Shown here: positions 6,455 to 11,855 of the stretch, piece by piece
How the letters are laid out: each line of letters starts with the position of its first letter
How positions within the stretch are numbered: the stretch's first letter is position 1
Assembly (NCBI GenBank): GCA_046757645.1
Contig: JBHHYS010000066.1
Coordinates: forward strand, 1 to 12,840
Source: JBHHYS01 sp046757645
GTDB lineage: Bacteria; Acidobacteriota; Terriglobia; Acidiferrales; 2-02-FULL-67-57
Direction: 5' to 3'
DNA length: 12,840 bases
Notes under the pieces: generated by a model
Told to the model about the DNA's origin: nothing
Database searches by the model: none
Seen by the model: only the letters and a program-made list of their open reading frames with translations
Position numbers and translations under genes: made by a program

Positions 6455-7126
6455 CTAGAGGTGGATGACGCGGTTGTGGATGGCGTAAAGGATCAGTTCC
6501 AGGCGGTCCGAGACTCCCAGCTTGGCGTAGATGCTGGTGAGGTGGTTCTTAATCGTGGCCTCGCTGACCCCCAGCCTGTCGGCCACTTCTTTGTTGCGCA
6601 AGCCCATGGCCACGCAGCGCACCACCTCCATCTCCCGGCTGGAGAGGTGGGTCTCGGGTTCGCCGCTGGGCCGGGGCGCGCTGGGTGGTCGGCTCACCAG
6701 GCTCTCGAGCGCCTGGCTGAGGATGGGGTTGTCGATCCAGACTTCCCCGGCGTGCACCTTGCGGATGCTCTTCGCCAGCAGCCCCCGCTCGGCCTCCTTG
6801 AAAATGACCCCGCGCGCCCCCAGACGCACCGCCCGCACCGCCTTGTCGCGCTCGGCGTTGGTCAACATCAGGATGACGCGGGTGCGCAGCTTGCGTCGGG
6901 CGAGCTCGCTGAGCGCCTCGATGCCGTCCATCACCGGCATCTTCAGGTCGAGCAGCAACACGTCGGGGCTAAACCGTTCCGCCAGCAGGATAGCTTCCAT
7001 GCCGTTCGCGGCTTCGCCCACCATTGCCAGGTCGCTTTCCGGCTCCAGCAGCTTCGCCACTCCCAGGCGATAGATGGGGTGGTCATCGGCCACCACGACT
7101 TTGATGGTATGGCTGGTATGTCCCAT
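6455..7126 (-). CDS. NarL/FixJ-family response regulator (receiver plus LuxR-type HTH)
   Basis: 223 residues. The receiver domain spans about 8-125: acidic pair Asp14/Asp15 (VVADDHPIY), phospho-acceptor Asp60 (VLLLDLKMPVMDG), Thr89 (LMLTNA) and Lys110 (GVIFKEAERG). After a Pro-rich linker (about 146-158), a LuxR-type HTH covers about 160-215 with LSSREMEVVRCVAMGLRNKE and the recognition helix SEATIKNHLTSIYAKLGV. All residues for phosphorylation and DNA binding are intact, so it should be an active two-component transcription factor. No histidine kinase lies in the window, so the signal is unknown. It is the first gene of a likely two-gene unit with the membrane protein at 5966-6442. Upstream are a TATAGT -10 and an inverted repeat that may be its own operator. 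Confidence 0.93.
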   Translation of the reverse strand: MGHTSHTIKVVVADDHPIYRLGVAKLLEPESDLAMVGEAANGMEAILLAERFSPDVLLLDLKMPVMDGIEALSELARRKLRTRVILMLTNAERDKAVRAVRLGARGVIFKEAERGLLAKSIRKVHAGEVWIDNPILSQALESLVSRPPSAPRPSGEPETHLSSREMEVVRCVAMGLRNKEVADRLGVSEATIKNHLTSIYAKLGVSDRLELILYAIHNRVIHL

Positions 7127-7171
7127 GGGTCGGACGAGACCCCCGTCCTGTCCCCTGCTGGGGGTGGGGCT

Positions 7172-7204
7172 ACTATACCAGACCTTCCGGGTAGGAGGGA
7201 AGGT
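7172..7204 (-). promoter_or_regulatory. Candidate promoter and operator of the response regulator
   Basis: The minus strand reads TATAGT at 7172-7177, a good -10, 46 bases before the ATG. Just upstream a perfect seven-base inverted repeat, ACCTTCC (7182-7188) and GGAAGGT (7198-7204), is centred where a -35 would be. No good -35 hexamer is seen, which fits an activator- or autoregulator-dependent promoter. The assignment rests on position and symmetry only. Confidence 0.4.
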
Positions 7205-7398
7205 TAGTCAGGCAATCCCTCTGACGCGCAAGGGTGCAGGAATAGCCTGCCCTCAAACAGCCTCCACCGCTTTCGGCGGCGGAGGAATAGTTCGGCGCTG
7301 CTGCCGGGCGGCCCCAACCGGGTGTGCCCCACCACGTGAAAGGCGACCAGCTTGACACCCGGCGTGGGAGTTGGCAAGATGGAATTCCGCATGCTTCT

Positions 7399-7420
7399 CC
7401 CTTTGCTCCTCGGCAAAGGG
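7399..7420. other. Perfect eight-pair hairpin upstream of the tRNA-Leu-like relic
   Basis: CCCTTTGC pairs with GCAAAGGG around a TCCTCG loop, 11 bases before the start of the tRNA-like sequence. There is no T-run, so it is not a classical terminator. Its role is unknown. Confidence 0.5.
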
Positions 7421-7431
7421 ACGGCTGTGGG

Positions 7432-7500
7432 GCCGAAGTGGCGGAATGGGCACAGACGCGTCCCGACACAGTCGGGATGGCGTCAAGCTCCGCGGGGTGA
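7432..7500 (+). pseudogene. Decayed tRNA-Leu-like copy
   Basis: Starts with GCCGAAGTGGCGGAAT, identical to the first 16 bases of the intact tRNA-Leu at 7536, then GGGCACAGACGCG against TGGCAGACGCG there. The acceptor 5' strand and D-arm are thus recognisable. The anticodon-arm position holds TCCCG-ACACAGT-CGGGA, a five-pair stem with a seven-base loop whose second base is C, not the invariant T33. Next, TGGC..CAAG...CGGGG aligns with the variable and T-arm region. The T-loop TTCGAGT and the 3' acceptor CTTCGGC are missing, so it cannot be a working tRNA. Confidence 0.6.
7455..7480. repeat. 26-base hairpin repeat, copy A (inside the tRNA-like relic)
   Basis: Starts GACGCG and contains TCCCGAC-ACA-GTCGGGA, a perfect seven-pair hairpin, then TGG. 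It is identical over all 26 bases to 7659-7684, so the two copies flank the intact tRNA-Leu in direct orientation. Confidence 0.85.
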
Positions 7501-7535
7501 TTCCCTGCGGGGTTCTGCCCCAACCAGGTTGGCGG

Positions 7536-7622
7536 GCCGAAGTGGCGGAATTGGCAGACGCGCTGCGTTCAGGGCGCAGTGGCCGCAAGGCCGTCGGGGT
7601 TCGAGTCCCCGCTTCGGCACCA
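7536..7622 (+). tRNA. tRNA-Leu (anticodon CAG)
   Basis: An 87-base gene with every arm visible: acceptor GCCGAAG with CTTCGGC, D-arm GCG/CGC, anticodon stem CTGCG/CGCAG with loop TTCAGGG, long variable arm GGCC-GCAA-GGCC typical of class II tRNAs, and T-arm CGGGG-TTCGAGT-CCCCG. The 3' ACCA is encoded. Anticodon CAG reads CUG, the commonest Leu codon in a GC-rich genome. A degraded relative sits 104 bases upstream. Confidence 0.96.
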
Positions 7623-7646
7623 TAATTCTTACTGAATTCTTACCGA

Positions 7647-7661
7647 GTCGGAGGCTCCGAC
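7647..7661. other. Small palindrome after tRNA-Leu
   Basis: GTCGGA-GGC-TCCGAC, a six-pair hairpin 25 bases after the tRNA. Its right arm overlaps the first bases of the 26-base repeat copy B, and GTCGGA could alternatively pair with the TCCCGAC arm of that repeat. No T-run follows, so a terminator role is uncertain. Confidence 0.4.
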
Positions 7662-7684
7662 GCGTCCCGACACAGTCGGGATGG
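7659..7684. repeat. 26-base hairpin repeat, copy B
   Basis: Identical over 26 bases to 7455-7480, including the seven-pair stem TCCCGAC/GTCGGGA with ACA loop. It lies 37 bases after the intact tRNA-Leu. The flanking bases of the two copies differ. Confidence 0.85.
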
Positions 7685-7701
7685 ACGTTCAGCCCGTGTG
7701 G

Positions 7702-7737
7702 GGGAGTTTACCCCGATGGCTTTTATCGGGGACTCCC
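7702..7737. repeat. GAGTTTA hairpin repeat, diverged copy 3
   Basis: GGGAGT (7702-7707) pairs with ACTCCC (7732-7737), and CCCCGAT (7711-7717) pairs with ATCGGGG (7725-7731). The unpaired TTA bulge lies on the 5' side and the loop is GGCTTTT. The 13-pair structure keeps the GGAGTTTA.CCCG core and asymmetric bulge of the copies at 3833 and 5893, with different stem sequence. Confidence 0.65.
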
Positions 7738-7904
7738 AGCTTCGGCAGCGCCGGGTGGCCTTCTCTCCTGCACTGCGCGGAGGAAAGTTGGCCTGTGCCG
7801 TACGGCTAGGAGCGAGAGGGTGCGGGCAAGGGGCACGCCAAGCGCAGGATCGTCACTACGCCAGAGGGTAAAGGGCAGGGCGCGCTCCGCCGGGGGCTGA
7901 GTGT
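7738..7904. other. Gene-free stretch between repeats and cold-shock terminator
   Basis: No credible coding sequence. The only structure I see is a perfect ten-base palindrome GCCGTACGGC at 7797-7806. Confidence 0.5.
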
Positions 7905-7943
7905 AAAAGAAACGGGAGCCGAACCGTGGAGGCCCGGCTCCCG
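7905..7943 (-). terminator. Intrinsic terminator of the cold-shock gene
   Basis: On the minus strand CGGGAGCCG and CGGCTCCCG form a perfect nine-pair stem (7935-7943 with 7913-7921, 13-base loop), followed by TTTCTTTT (7905-7912). It starts 19 bases after the cold-shock stop codon. Stem strength, position and U-rich tail all fit. Confidence 0.85.
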
Positions 7944-7961
7944 CATTGGTTTCGAGGGAGC

Positions 7962-8174
7962 TTAGAGTGGGATGACGTTGGTGGCCTGGAAGCCCTTGGG
8001 GCCCTTGGTCACCTCAAACTCCACTGCCGCGCCTTCCTGGAGGTTGCGGTAGCCCTCTCCCTGGATGGCGGAGTAGTGGACGAAGACGTCTTCACCCGAC
8101 TCGCGCCGGATAAACCCGTAGCCCTTCGAGGCGTTGAACCACTTGACTACTCCTTGCTCACGTCCGTTCTGCAT
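7962..8174 (-). CDS. Cold-shock protein, CspA family
   Basis: 70 residues, the usual length for a single cold-shock domain. RNP1 (KGYGFI, 17-22) and RNP2 (VFVHY, 30-34) are intact, with the aromatic and basic face WFN..KGYGF that binds single-stranded RNA and DNA. These proteins melt RNA structure and act as RNA chaperones. ATG 8174 gives a normal N-terminus, but AAGGAG (8191-8196) is 16 bases away; a GTG at 8180, two codons upstream, would have a 10-base spacing and may be the real start. A strong terminator follows at 7905-7943. The leader contains a second terminator-like hairpin (8242-8275), which suggests regulation in the leader. Single-gene transcript. Family assignment is near certain; whether it is cold-induced is not shown. 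Confidence 0.95.
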   Translation of the reverse strand: MQNGREQGVVKWFNASKGYGFIRRESGEDVFVHYSAIQGEGYRNLQEGAAVEFEVTKGPKGFQATNVIPL

Positions 8175-8241
8175 TGTCACGTTATGCTTACTCCTTGTTG
8201 TTGGTGCTGTCTGCTTCTCTCCAACGCCCCGAGGCTGACAC

Positions 8242-8275
8242 AAAAAAAAGCCGCGAAGTTGAGTCTCGCAGCCTT
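8242..8275 (-). terminator. Terminator-like hairpin in the cold-shock gene leader
   Basis: Minus strand: AAGGCTGCGA (8266-8275), nine-base loop GACTCAACT, TCGCGGC (8250-8256), then eight T (8242-8249). The core stem is seven pairs with one G:U, and A/U pairs can extend it into the T-run. It sits about 70-100 bases before the cold-shock start. No minus-strand gene lies directly upstream that it would obviously terminate, so a leader attenuator is possible. Confidence 0.65.
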
Positions 8276-8284
8276 CAGTTCAAC

Positions 8285-8290
8285 TCTATA
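8285..8290 (-). promoter_or_regulatory. Candidate -10 of the cold-shock gene
   Basis: Minus strand TATAGA. If used, transcription would start about 8278 and give a leader of roughly 100 bases that includes the hairpin at 8242-8275. No good -35 is visible at 16-18 bases. Confidence 0.3.
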
Positions 8291-8718
8291 GGTGTTGCAA
8301 GAGCTTCAAACGCACGCCTAGCCTAGCATACCTTCTCCCCTTCGCCAAGTAATTCTTTTGCCCTCCAGCGGTGGAAGCACACCCGCGGAACCCAGCGGGC
8401 GCGCAGCACAGTGAGCGCGCACCGGCGCACTCCCGCTCGCCTCCCAGGCAGCCCCAGCCACCCTGTCCGCAGCCCCGCCGGCCCCGGCATCGAACTCTAC
8501 CTCCCCAGACGGATGGGGGGCCACCGGCAAGCGAGGAGAGGGGCCTGGAATTGGCGGCCAGCGAGGCCACCGTCGGGGGAGCGGATTATGTCTCCCCAGG
8601 AGAGCTACCCCTTGCGCGGTTGCTTTCCCGTTCGTCTTGCTGCCCGGCGGTGTTAGAATCTGCCCGGTTGGCCGGCAAGTCCTCCCTCCCGAACGCCGGG
8701 GGGGGAAATCCCGTAGCC
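8291..8718. other. Gene-free stretch between cold-shock and small membrane-protein genes
   Basis: Divergent spacer. The minus-strand frame that runs across it has arginine/proline-rich composition, no family signature, and crosses the well-supported plus-strand gene at 8732. Visible structures are a GCGCGC/GCGCGC hairpin (8399-8420), a GGGGAG/CTCCCC hairpin near 8575-8597, and a TAGAAT -10-like hexamer at 8654-8659 (plus strand) for the gene at 8732. No known structured RNA was recognised. Confidence 0.5.
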
Positions 8719-8731
8719 GGGAGGTCGGCTT

Positions 8732-9007
8732 ATGCTGCTGAGTTTTTCGCTGCTCCTCGGGATGCTCGTCACCTGGCTGGCGGTCACCGCAGTGTGCATT
8801 GCGCTGGCGGTCTACCGCGCCATGATCGGCCTCCACGAGAAGGACCAGCTCTTCATCGACCCCGGCGAAGAGCGCCTCCTCCGCGAACAACGCGAGCTCG
8901 TTGCCAAGCTCGATCGCATCCGGCCGTATCTCATCGGCTGCCTGGTGACCGCGGGGGTGCTGGGCGTAGCCACCTTCGCCCTCTGGGTCTATCAGCAGTT
9001 GCGGTAA
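8732..9007 (+). CDS. Small two-helix membrane protein of unknown function
   Basis: 91 residues. Hydrophobic segments at about 4-28 (FSLLLGMLVTWLAVTAVCIALAV) and 65-88 (PYLIGCLVTAGVLGVATFAL) flank a charged loop (HEKDQLFIDPGEERLLREQREL) rich in Glu and Arg. GGGAGG at 8719-8724, seven bases before the ATG, is a strong ribosome binding site, and TAGAAT at 8654 may be its -10. A GGCGC/GCGCC stem follows the stop without a T-run. It is convergent with the SnoaL-like gene at 9132 and has no operon partner. Such short two-helix proteins are common in Acidobacteriota genomes, but I know of no function. Confidence 0.75.
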   Translation: MLLSFSLLLGMLVTWLAVTAVCIALAVYRAMIGLHEKDQLFIDPGEERLLREQRELVAKLDRIRPYLIGCLVTAGVLGVATFALWVYQQLR

Positions 9008-9131
9008 GGCGCCGGGCTCGCGCCCGTCCGACTGATTGCTCGAAAGCCTGCCTGCCACCGGTAGGCGTCCTCGCCGTCCGCGGCTGACCCGGCTCGGCCG
9101 TGCGTCTTGGCCCCATCGAGTTGGAACCGCA

Positions 9132-9623
9132 CTAGGAGGACGGCGGGGTCGCCGCAGGTGGCTCGGCCGGCGGCGGGATGGCCGAGGTGTGGTTGTGAAG
9201 GATGAGCCAGTTGCCCCCGCGCTTTTCGAAGATCAGCGTGGTGTGCCCCTGCACACCGAAAGCCCGCGGCCCCACGACGCCCGCAAAACGCCACTGATAG
9301 ACCGCCCAGGCCAGCTTCCCCCGCCGCTCAATGCGGGTGTTTTCCCGAATCATTTCCACCCTGGTCAGGTTGGCGTACGCCCGCCGATACCGGGGCTCCA
9401 CATTCGCCCAGCCCACCAGCGGCGGGCTGTAATCGCTCGGCACTACGGTGGCCTCCGGCGCGTAGTAGCGCCGCATGGCGGCATAGTCGCCGGTGCGATA
9501 GGCTTGGATCACCGCGGCAATCACCGCGTCAATCTTTTCTTCTTCCGTGGTCCCCGCCCCCACCCGGGCGAACATTCCCGCCGCCAGCACCAGCGCCACT
9601 GCGCCACCCACTAAGCGTTTCAC
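9132..9623 (-). CDS. Secreted SnoaL/DUF4440-like (NTF2-fold) protein
   Basis: 163 residues. The start is GTG at 9623, supported by GGAGGTG at 9628-9634 just upstream. A signal peptide covers about 1-24 (KRLVGGAVALVLAAGMFARVGA). Residues 27-148 form an NTF2-like domain: helices IDAVIAAVIQAYRTGDYAAM, a PEATVVPSDYSPPLVGW turn, and strands ending in HTTLIFEKRGGNWLILHNHTS. That last segment is the typical closing motif of SnoaL_3/DUF4440 proteins. A Pro/Ala-rich tail follows (150-163). The fold forms a small pocket used by cyclases, isomerases and ligand-binding proteins; no residue pattern here identifies a reaction. It is transcribed divergently from ackA with 175 bases between the starts. The family call is good; the function is open. 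Confidence 0.85.
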   Translation of the reverse strand: MKRLVGGAVALVLAAGMFARVGAGTTEEEKIDAVIAAVIQAYRTGDYAAMRRYYAPEATVVPSDYSPPLVGWANVEPRYRRAYANLTRVEMIRENTRIERRGKLAWAVYQWRFAGVVGPRAFGVQGHTTLIFEKRGGNWLILHNHTSAIPPPAEPPAATPPSS

Positions 9624-9740
9624 TGCCCACCTCCGGGCTCGTCATTCGGGCTTCCCCACCCACCTGTCCGCTGAAGTCGCTCGACGACGGCGGAAGCCTT
9701 GGCGTCGGCGAGCCGCCTACCTTTCTTCGAACTCTGGCAC

Positions 9741-9746
9741 TACAAT
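9741..9746 (+). promoter_or_regulatory. Candidate -10 of ackA
   Basis: TACAAT, 52 bases before the ackA ATG, matches the consensus -10 in five of six positions. The region 16-18 bases upstream has no clear -35. It lies in the 175-base spacer between ackA and the divergent gene at 9132. Confidence 0.4.
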
Positions 9747-9798
9747 AGTCCGGGCCGGGGCGAACCGCAACCGGGAAGACTCGCCCCCCCGCGGCAGC

Positions 9799-11022
9799 AT
9801 GAAAATTCTGGTTCTCAACTGCGGCAGCTCCACGGTCAAGTTCCAATTCATCGAGACCAACCTGGAGCTCATTGATGGCAACGCCGACCGGCTGATCGCC
9901 AGCGGCCAGGTGGAAAAGATCGGCACCTCGGAAACCCTGGTCGCCTGCCAGGCGCAGGGGCGCAGCCTGCGCGACGTCGGCGGCCACCTGGCCGACCACC
10001 GCGCCGCCATCGTCAAAGTTCTCTCCTTGCTCCAGACCATCGGGGTGCTCGCCGACCCCAGCGAGATCGAGGCCATCGGCCACCGGGTGGTGCACGGCGG
10101 CGAGTTCCGCAACTCGCAACGGATTACCTCCGAGGTGCTGCGCAAAATCGAAGACGCGATTGAGCTCGCCCCCCTGCACAACCCTCACAACCTCAAGGGC
10201 TACCACGTTTGCGCCCAGCTCTTTCCCGGGCGGCCCCAGGTGGCCGTCTTCGACACCGCCTTCCACCAAGCCATGCCGGCCCGCGCCTTTCTCTACGCCC
10301 TTCCCTACGACTACTTCCGCCGCCACCGCATCCGCCGCTACGGTTTCCACGGCACCTCCCACCGCTACGTGGCTTTTCGCTACCGGCAGTTGAGCGGCCG
10401 CCCCAAAGAAGACACCAACCTCATCACTTGCCACCTCGGCAACGGCTGTTCCCTCACCGCCATCCAGTCGGGCCGCTCCGTGGACACCTCCATGGGCTTC
10501 ACCCCGCTCGAGGGCTTGGTGATGGGCACGCGGGCGGGCGACCTCGACCCCTCCATCGTGCCCCACCTGATGGTCAAGCAGGAGATGAGCCCCCACGAGG
10601 TGGCTACCATGCTCAACCGCTACAGCGGCCTCTACGGCATCAGCGGCGAAACCAACGATATGCGCACCCTGTTGGAAAGCGCCCGCCAGGGCCACGAGCG
10701 CGCCCGCCTCGCTATCGATGTCTTCTGCTACCGCCTGCGCAAGTACATTGGCGCCTACACCGCCGTGCTCGGCCAGGTGCACGCCCTGGTCTTCACCGGA
10801 GGCATCGGGGAAAACGCTCCCCGCATCCGCGAACTCAGTTGCCAGAACCTGGGGGCGCTCGGCTACGAACTCGACCCGGAGAAAAACCACCGCGCCCTCG
10901 GCCGCGAAGCCGAAATCTCTACCCCCGCCAGCCGCTCCCAAATCTACGTCATTCCCACCAACGAAGAGTTGCTCATTGCCCGCGACACCTACCGCACCAT
11001 CGAAGGCATCGAACACCCCTGA
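9799..11022 (+). CDS. ackA: Acetate kinase
   Basis: 407 residues, normal for the family. It makes acetyl-phosphate from acetate and ATP, or ATP and acetate in the reverse direction, in the cytoplasm. Every signature of the ASKHA-fold acetate kinase is present: MKILVLNCGSSTVKF with Asn7, GHRVVHGGE with Arg96, VFDTAFH with Asp152, YGFHGTSH with His184, CHLGNG (212-216), MGTRAGDLDP with Arg245, FTGGIGENAP (332-341) and PTNEELLIARDT with Glu389/390. ATG 9799 is the right start because MKILVLNCGSS is the family N-terminus; upstream in-frame residues have no family match. The ribosome binding site is weak. No phosphotransacetylase or phosphoketolase gene is in the window, so fermentation versus acetate uptake cannot be told. 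The minus strand across this gene is also open for hundreds of codons, a GC-rich shadow. Confidence 0.97.
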   Translation: MKILVLNCGSSTVKFQFIETNLELIDGNADRLIASGQVEKIGTSETLVACQAQGRSLRDVGGHLADHRAAIVKVLSLLQTIGVLADPSEIEAIGHRVVHGGEFRNSQRITSEVLRKIEDAIELAPLHNPHNLKGYHVCAQLFPGRPQVAVFDTAFHQAMPARAFLYALPYDYFRRHRIRRYGFHGTSHRYVAFRYRQLSGRPKEDTNLITCHLGNGCSLTAIQSGRSVDTSMGFTPLEGLVMGTRAGDLDPSIVPHLMVKQEMSPHEVATMLNRYSGLYGISGETNDMRTLLESARQGHERARLAIDVFCYRLRKYIGAYTAVLGQVHALVFTGGIGENAPRIRELSCQNLGALGYELDPEKNHRALGREAEISTPASRSQIYVIPTNEELLIARDTYRTIEGIEHP

Positions 11023-11104
11023 GCCGCGACCGTCTACGCCCATCGGCCGCCGGCGGGGCAGGCCAGCAACCAGAGTAAAAGCTAAAGACAGGGTAAGGCA
11101 CTTG

Positions 11105-11124
11105 CCCCGAGTGAAGTCGAAGGG
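11105..11124. repeat. CCCGAGCGAAGTCGAGGG-type repeat, copy 2
   Basis: CCCCGAGTGAAGTCGAAGGG. It matches 3970-3988 and 11229-11248 apart from purine and pyrimidine exchanges in the loop and right arm. Confidence 0.65.
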
Positions 11125-11227
11125 AGTGAAACCAAGCGGTCTGCTTCTGCCCTCCCGGACTCCCACAAGCAGATGCCTCGGCTATGCTCGGCATGACATG
11201 TTCACCCACGTTGCCAGAGTCTTTGTC

Positions 11228-11257
11228 ACCCCGAGCGAAGTCGAGGGGTCTGTTTTT
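11228..11257 (+). repeat. CCCGAGCGAAGTCGAGGG-type repeat, copy 3, with T-run
   Basis: ACCCCGA (11228-11234) pairs with TCGAGGGGT (11241-11249, one bulged A) around GCGAAG. TCTG and five T (11253-11257) follow. It is a member of the repeat family but could also end transcripts from ackA, whose stop is about 200 bases upstream. Confidence 0.55.
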
Positions 11258-11336
11258 GGGCAGGGGTTAGCTTGTCCTGTCGAAGCGGAGCTTGCCGAAG
11301 GGCCCTCTGATGTCGGCTTGAGACTCTCCAACCTCT

Positions 11337-11819
11337 TCACCACAGCAGGCCGCGGGGCCATCTCTTGGCCAGGAAGTAGTCCACCCCATAGGCGCGCCCC
11401 GCCGCTCCCAGCAGAATTACTATCTCAGCAAAGATCAAGGCGGCATTGTTCATCGGCCCTAACGGTAGTTGCCCCAGCAGCAACAGGTAGTTGGTGTTCA
11501 TCACCAGGCCCATCAGCGCTGCGAGGCGAGTGAACAATCCTAGCAAGAGGCCCACGCCGACCAGAACTTCTCCCCAGGCCACGAGGAACGCGAAGAGCTC
11601 CTGGTTGGGCAGAATCGTGTTCTCCACAAAGGCCTTATAGAAACCGTAGCTCTGGGGCAGCGACCGCTCCAAAGATGCGGCCATGCGCTCGGGCCAGTTC
11701 GCTCCCGCCTGCAGCTTGGGCCCGGCGGCCACGATAAACGCAATCCCAAGGTATAGTCGCAACACCACCAGTAGGCGCCGCGACACCACTTGCGCGCGAC
11801 TCTCCGCTAGAAATCCCAT
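11337..11819 (-). CDS. DoxX-family membrane protein
   Basis: 160 residues with four hydrophobic helices at about 15-33, 74-95, 98-118 and 124-146. RLYLGIAFIVAAGPKL in helix 1, FLVAWGEVLVGVGLLLGLFTRLAAL across helices 2-3, and the NNAALIFAEIVILLGAAGRAYGVD end are the pattern of the DoxX/DoxD family. A 40-residue polar loop follows helix 1 (NWPERMAASLERSLPQSYGF). The family includes subunits linked to quinone oxidoreduction and redox stress, but most members have no assigned reaction, so no function is claimed. AAAGGAGG at 11826-11833, six bases before the ATG, is a strong ribosome binding site. The gene starts 36 bases after the GalT-type gene on the same strand, so they are probably co-transcribed, although the two functions have no obvious link. 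Confidence 0.88.
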   Translation of the reverse strand: MGFLAESRAQVVSRRLLVVLRLYLGIAFIVAAGPKLQAGANWPERMAASLERSLPQSYGFYKAFVENTILPNQELFAFLVAWGEVLVGVGLLLGLFTRLAALMGLVMNTNYLLLLGQLPLGPMNNAALIFAEIVILLGAAGRAYGVDYFLAKRWPRGLLW

Positions 11820-11855
11820 CGTAGCCCTCCTTTGTGACCGGGATGCCGATGCGTG

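Larger units (their letters stand above)
7127..7535. other. Gene-free stretch between response regulator and tRNA-Leu
   Basis: Contains the regulator's promoter region (7172-7204), an imperfect CCTCC..GGAGG hairpin around 7260-7285, a perfect eight-pair hairpin at 7399-7420 and a tRNA-Leu-like relic at 7432-7500. No convincing coding sequence is seen on either strand. Confidence 0.6.
11023..11336. other. 314-base gene-free region of mosaic repeats
   Basis: Lies between the convergent ackA and DoxX genes. It contains repeat units at 11105-11124 and 11229-11248 (CCCGAG.GAAGTCGA.GGG), an ATGCC/GGCAT hairpin near 11172-11193, and a CTTGTCCTGTCGAAGC unit at about 11270-11288 that recurs at about 3579-3595. 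No coding signal on either strand. Confidence 0.6.

Noticed and set aside
7432..7530. A second functional tRNA-Leu
   Set aside because: There is no T-loop TTCGAGT, no 3' acceptor strand complementary to GCCGAAG, and the anticodon loop lacks T33. It is kept only as a relic.
7455..7684. Insertion sequence or integrated element around tRNA-Leu
   Set aside because: The direct 26-base copies are only about 200 bases apart and enclose nothing but the tRNA and part of its relic; no transposase or integrase frame is present.
7740..7900. RNase P RNA or another structured RNA (GGAGGAAAG, GGTGCGGGCAAGG segments)
   Set aside because: The resemblance is limited to a few bases; the universally conserved RNase P segments and overall length are absent.
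8654..8659. Full promoter for the small membrane-protein gene at 8732
   Set aside because: TAGAAT is a fair -10, but the only hexamer at a 17-base spacing (TTCGTC) is a poor -35, so it is mentioned only as a possible -10 and not called as a promoter.
8318..9058. Minus-strand open frame of 246 codons
   Set aside because: It runs across the plus-strand membrane-protein gene at 8732, which has a strong ribosome binding site and clear helices. The frame itself is Arg/Pro/Gly-rich with no recognisable fold.
9547..9798. 84-residue N-terminal extension of acetate kinase
   Set aside because: The family N-terminus begins exactly at MKILVLNCGSS (ATG 9799), and the extension would overlap the divergent secreted-protein gene and the candidate promoter.
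9529..11166. Long open frame (545 codons) on the minus strand across ackA
   Set aside because: It is antisense to a complete acetate kinase with all family motifs; the translation is a low-complexity Val/Ala/Gly-rich sequence typical of GC-rich shadow frames, with no domain or ribosome binding site.
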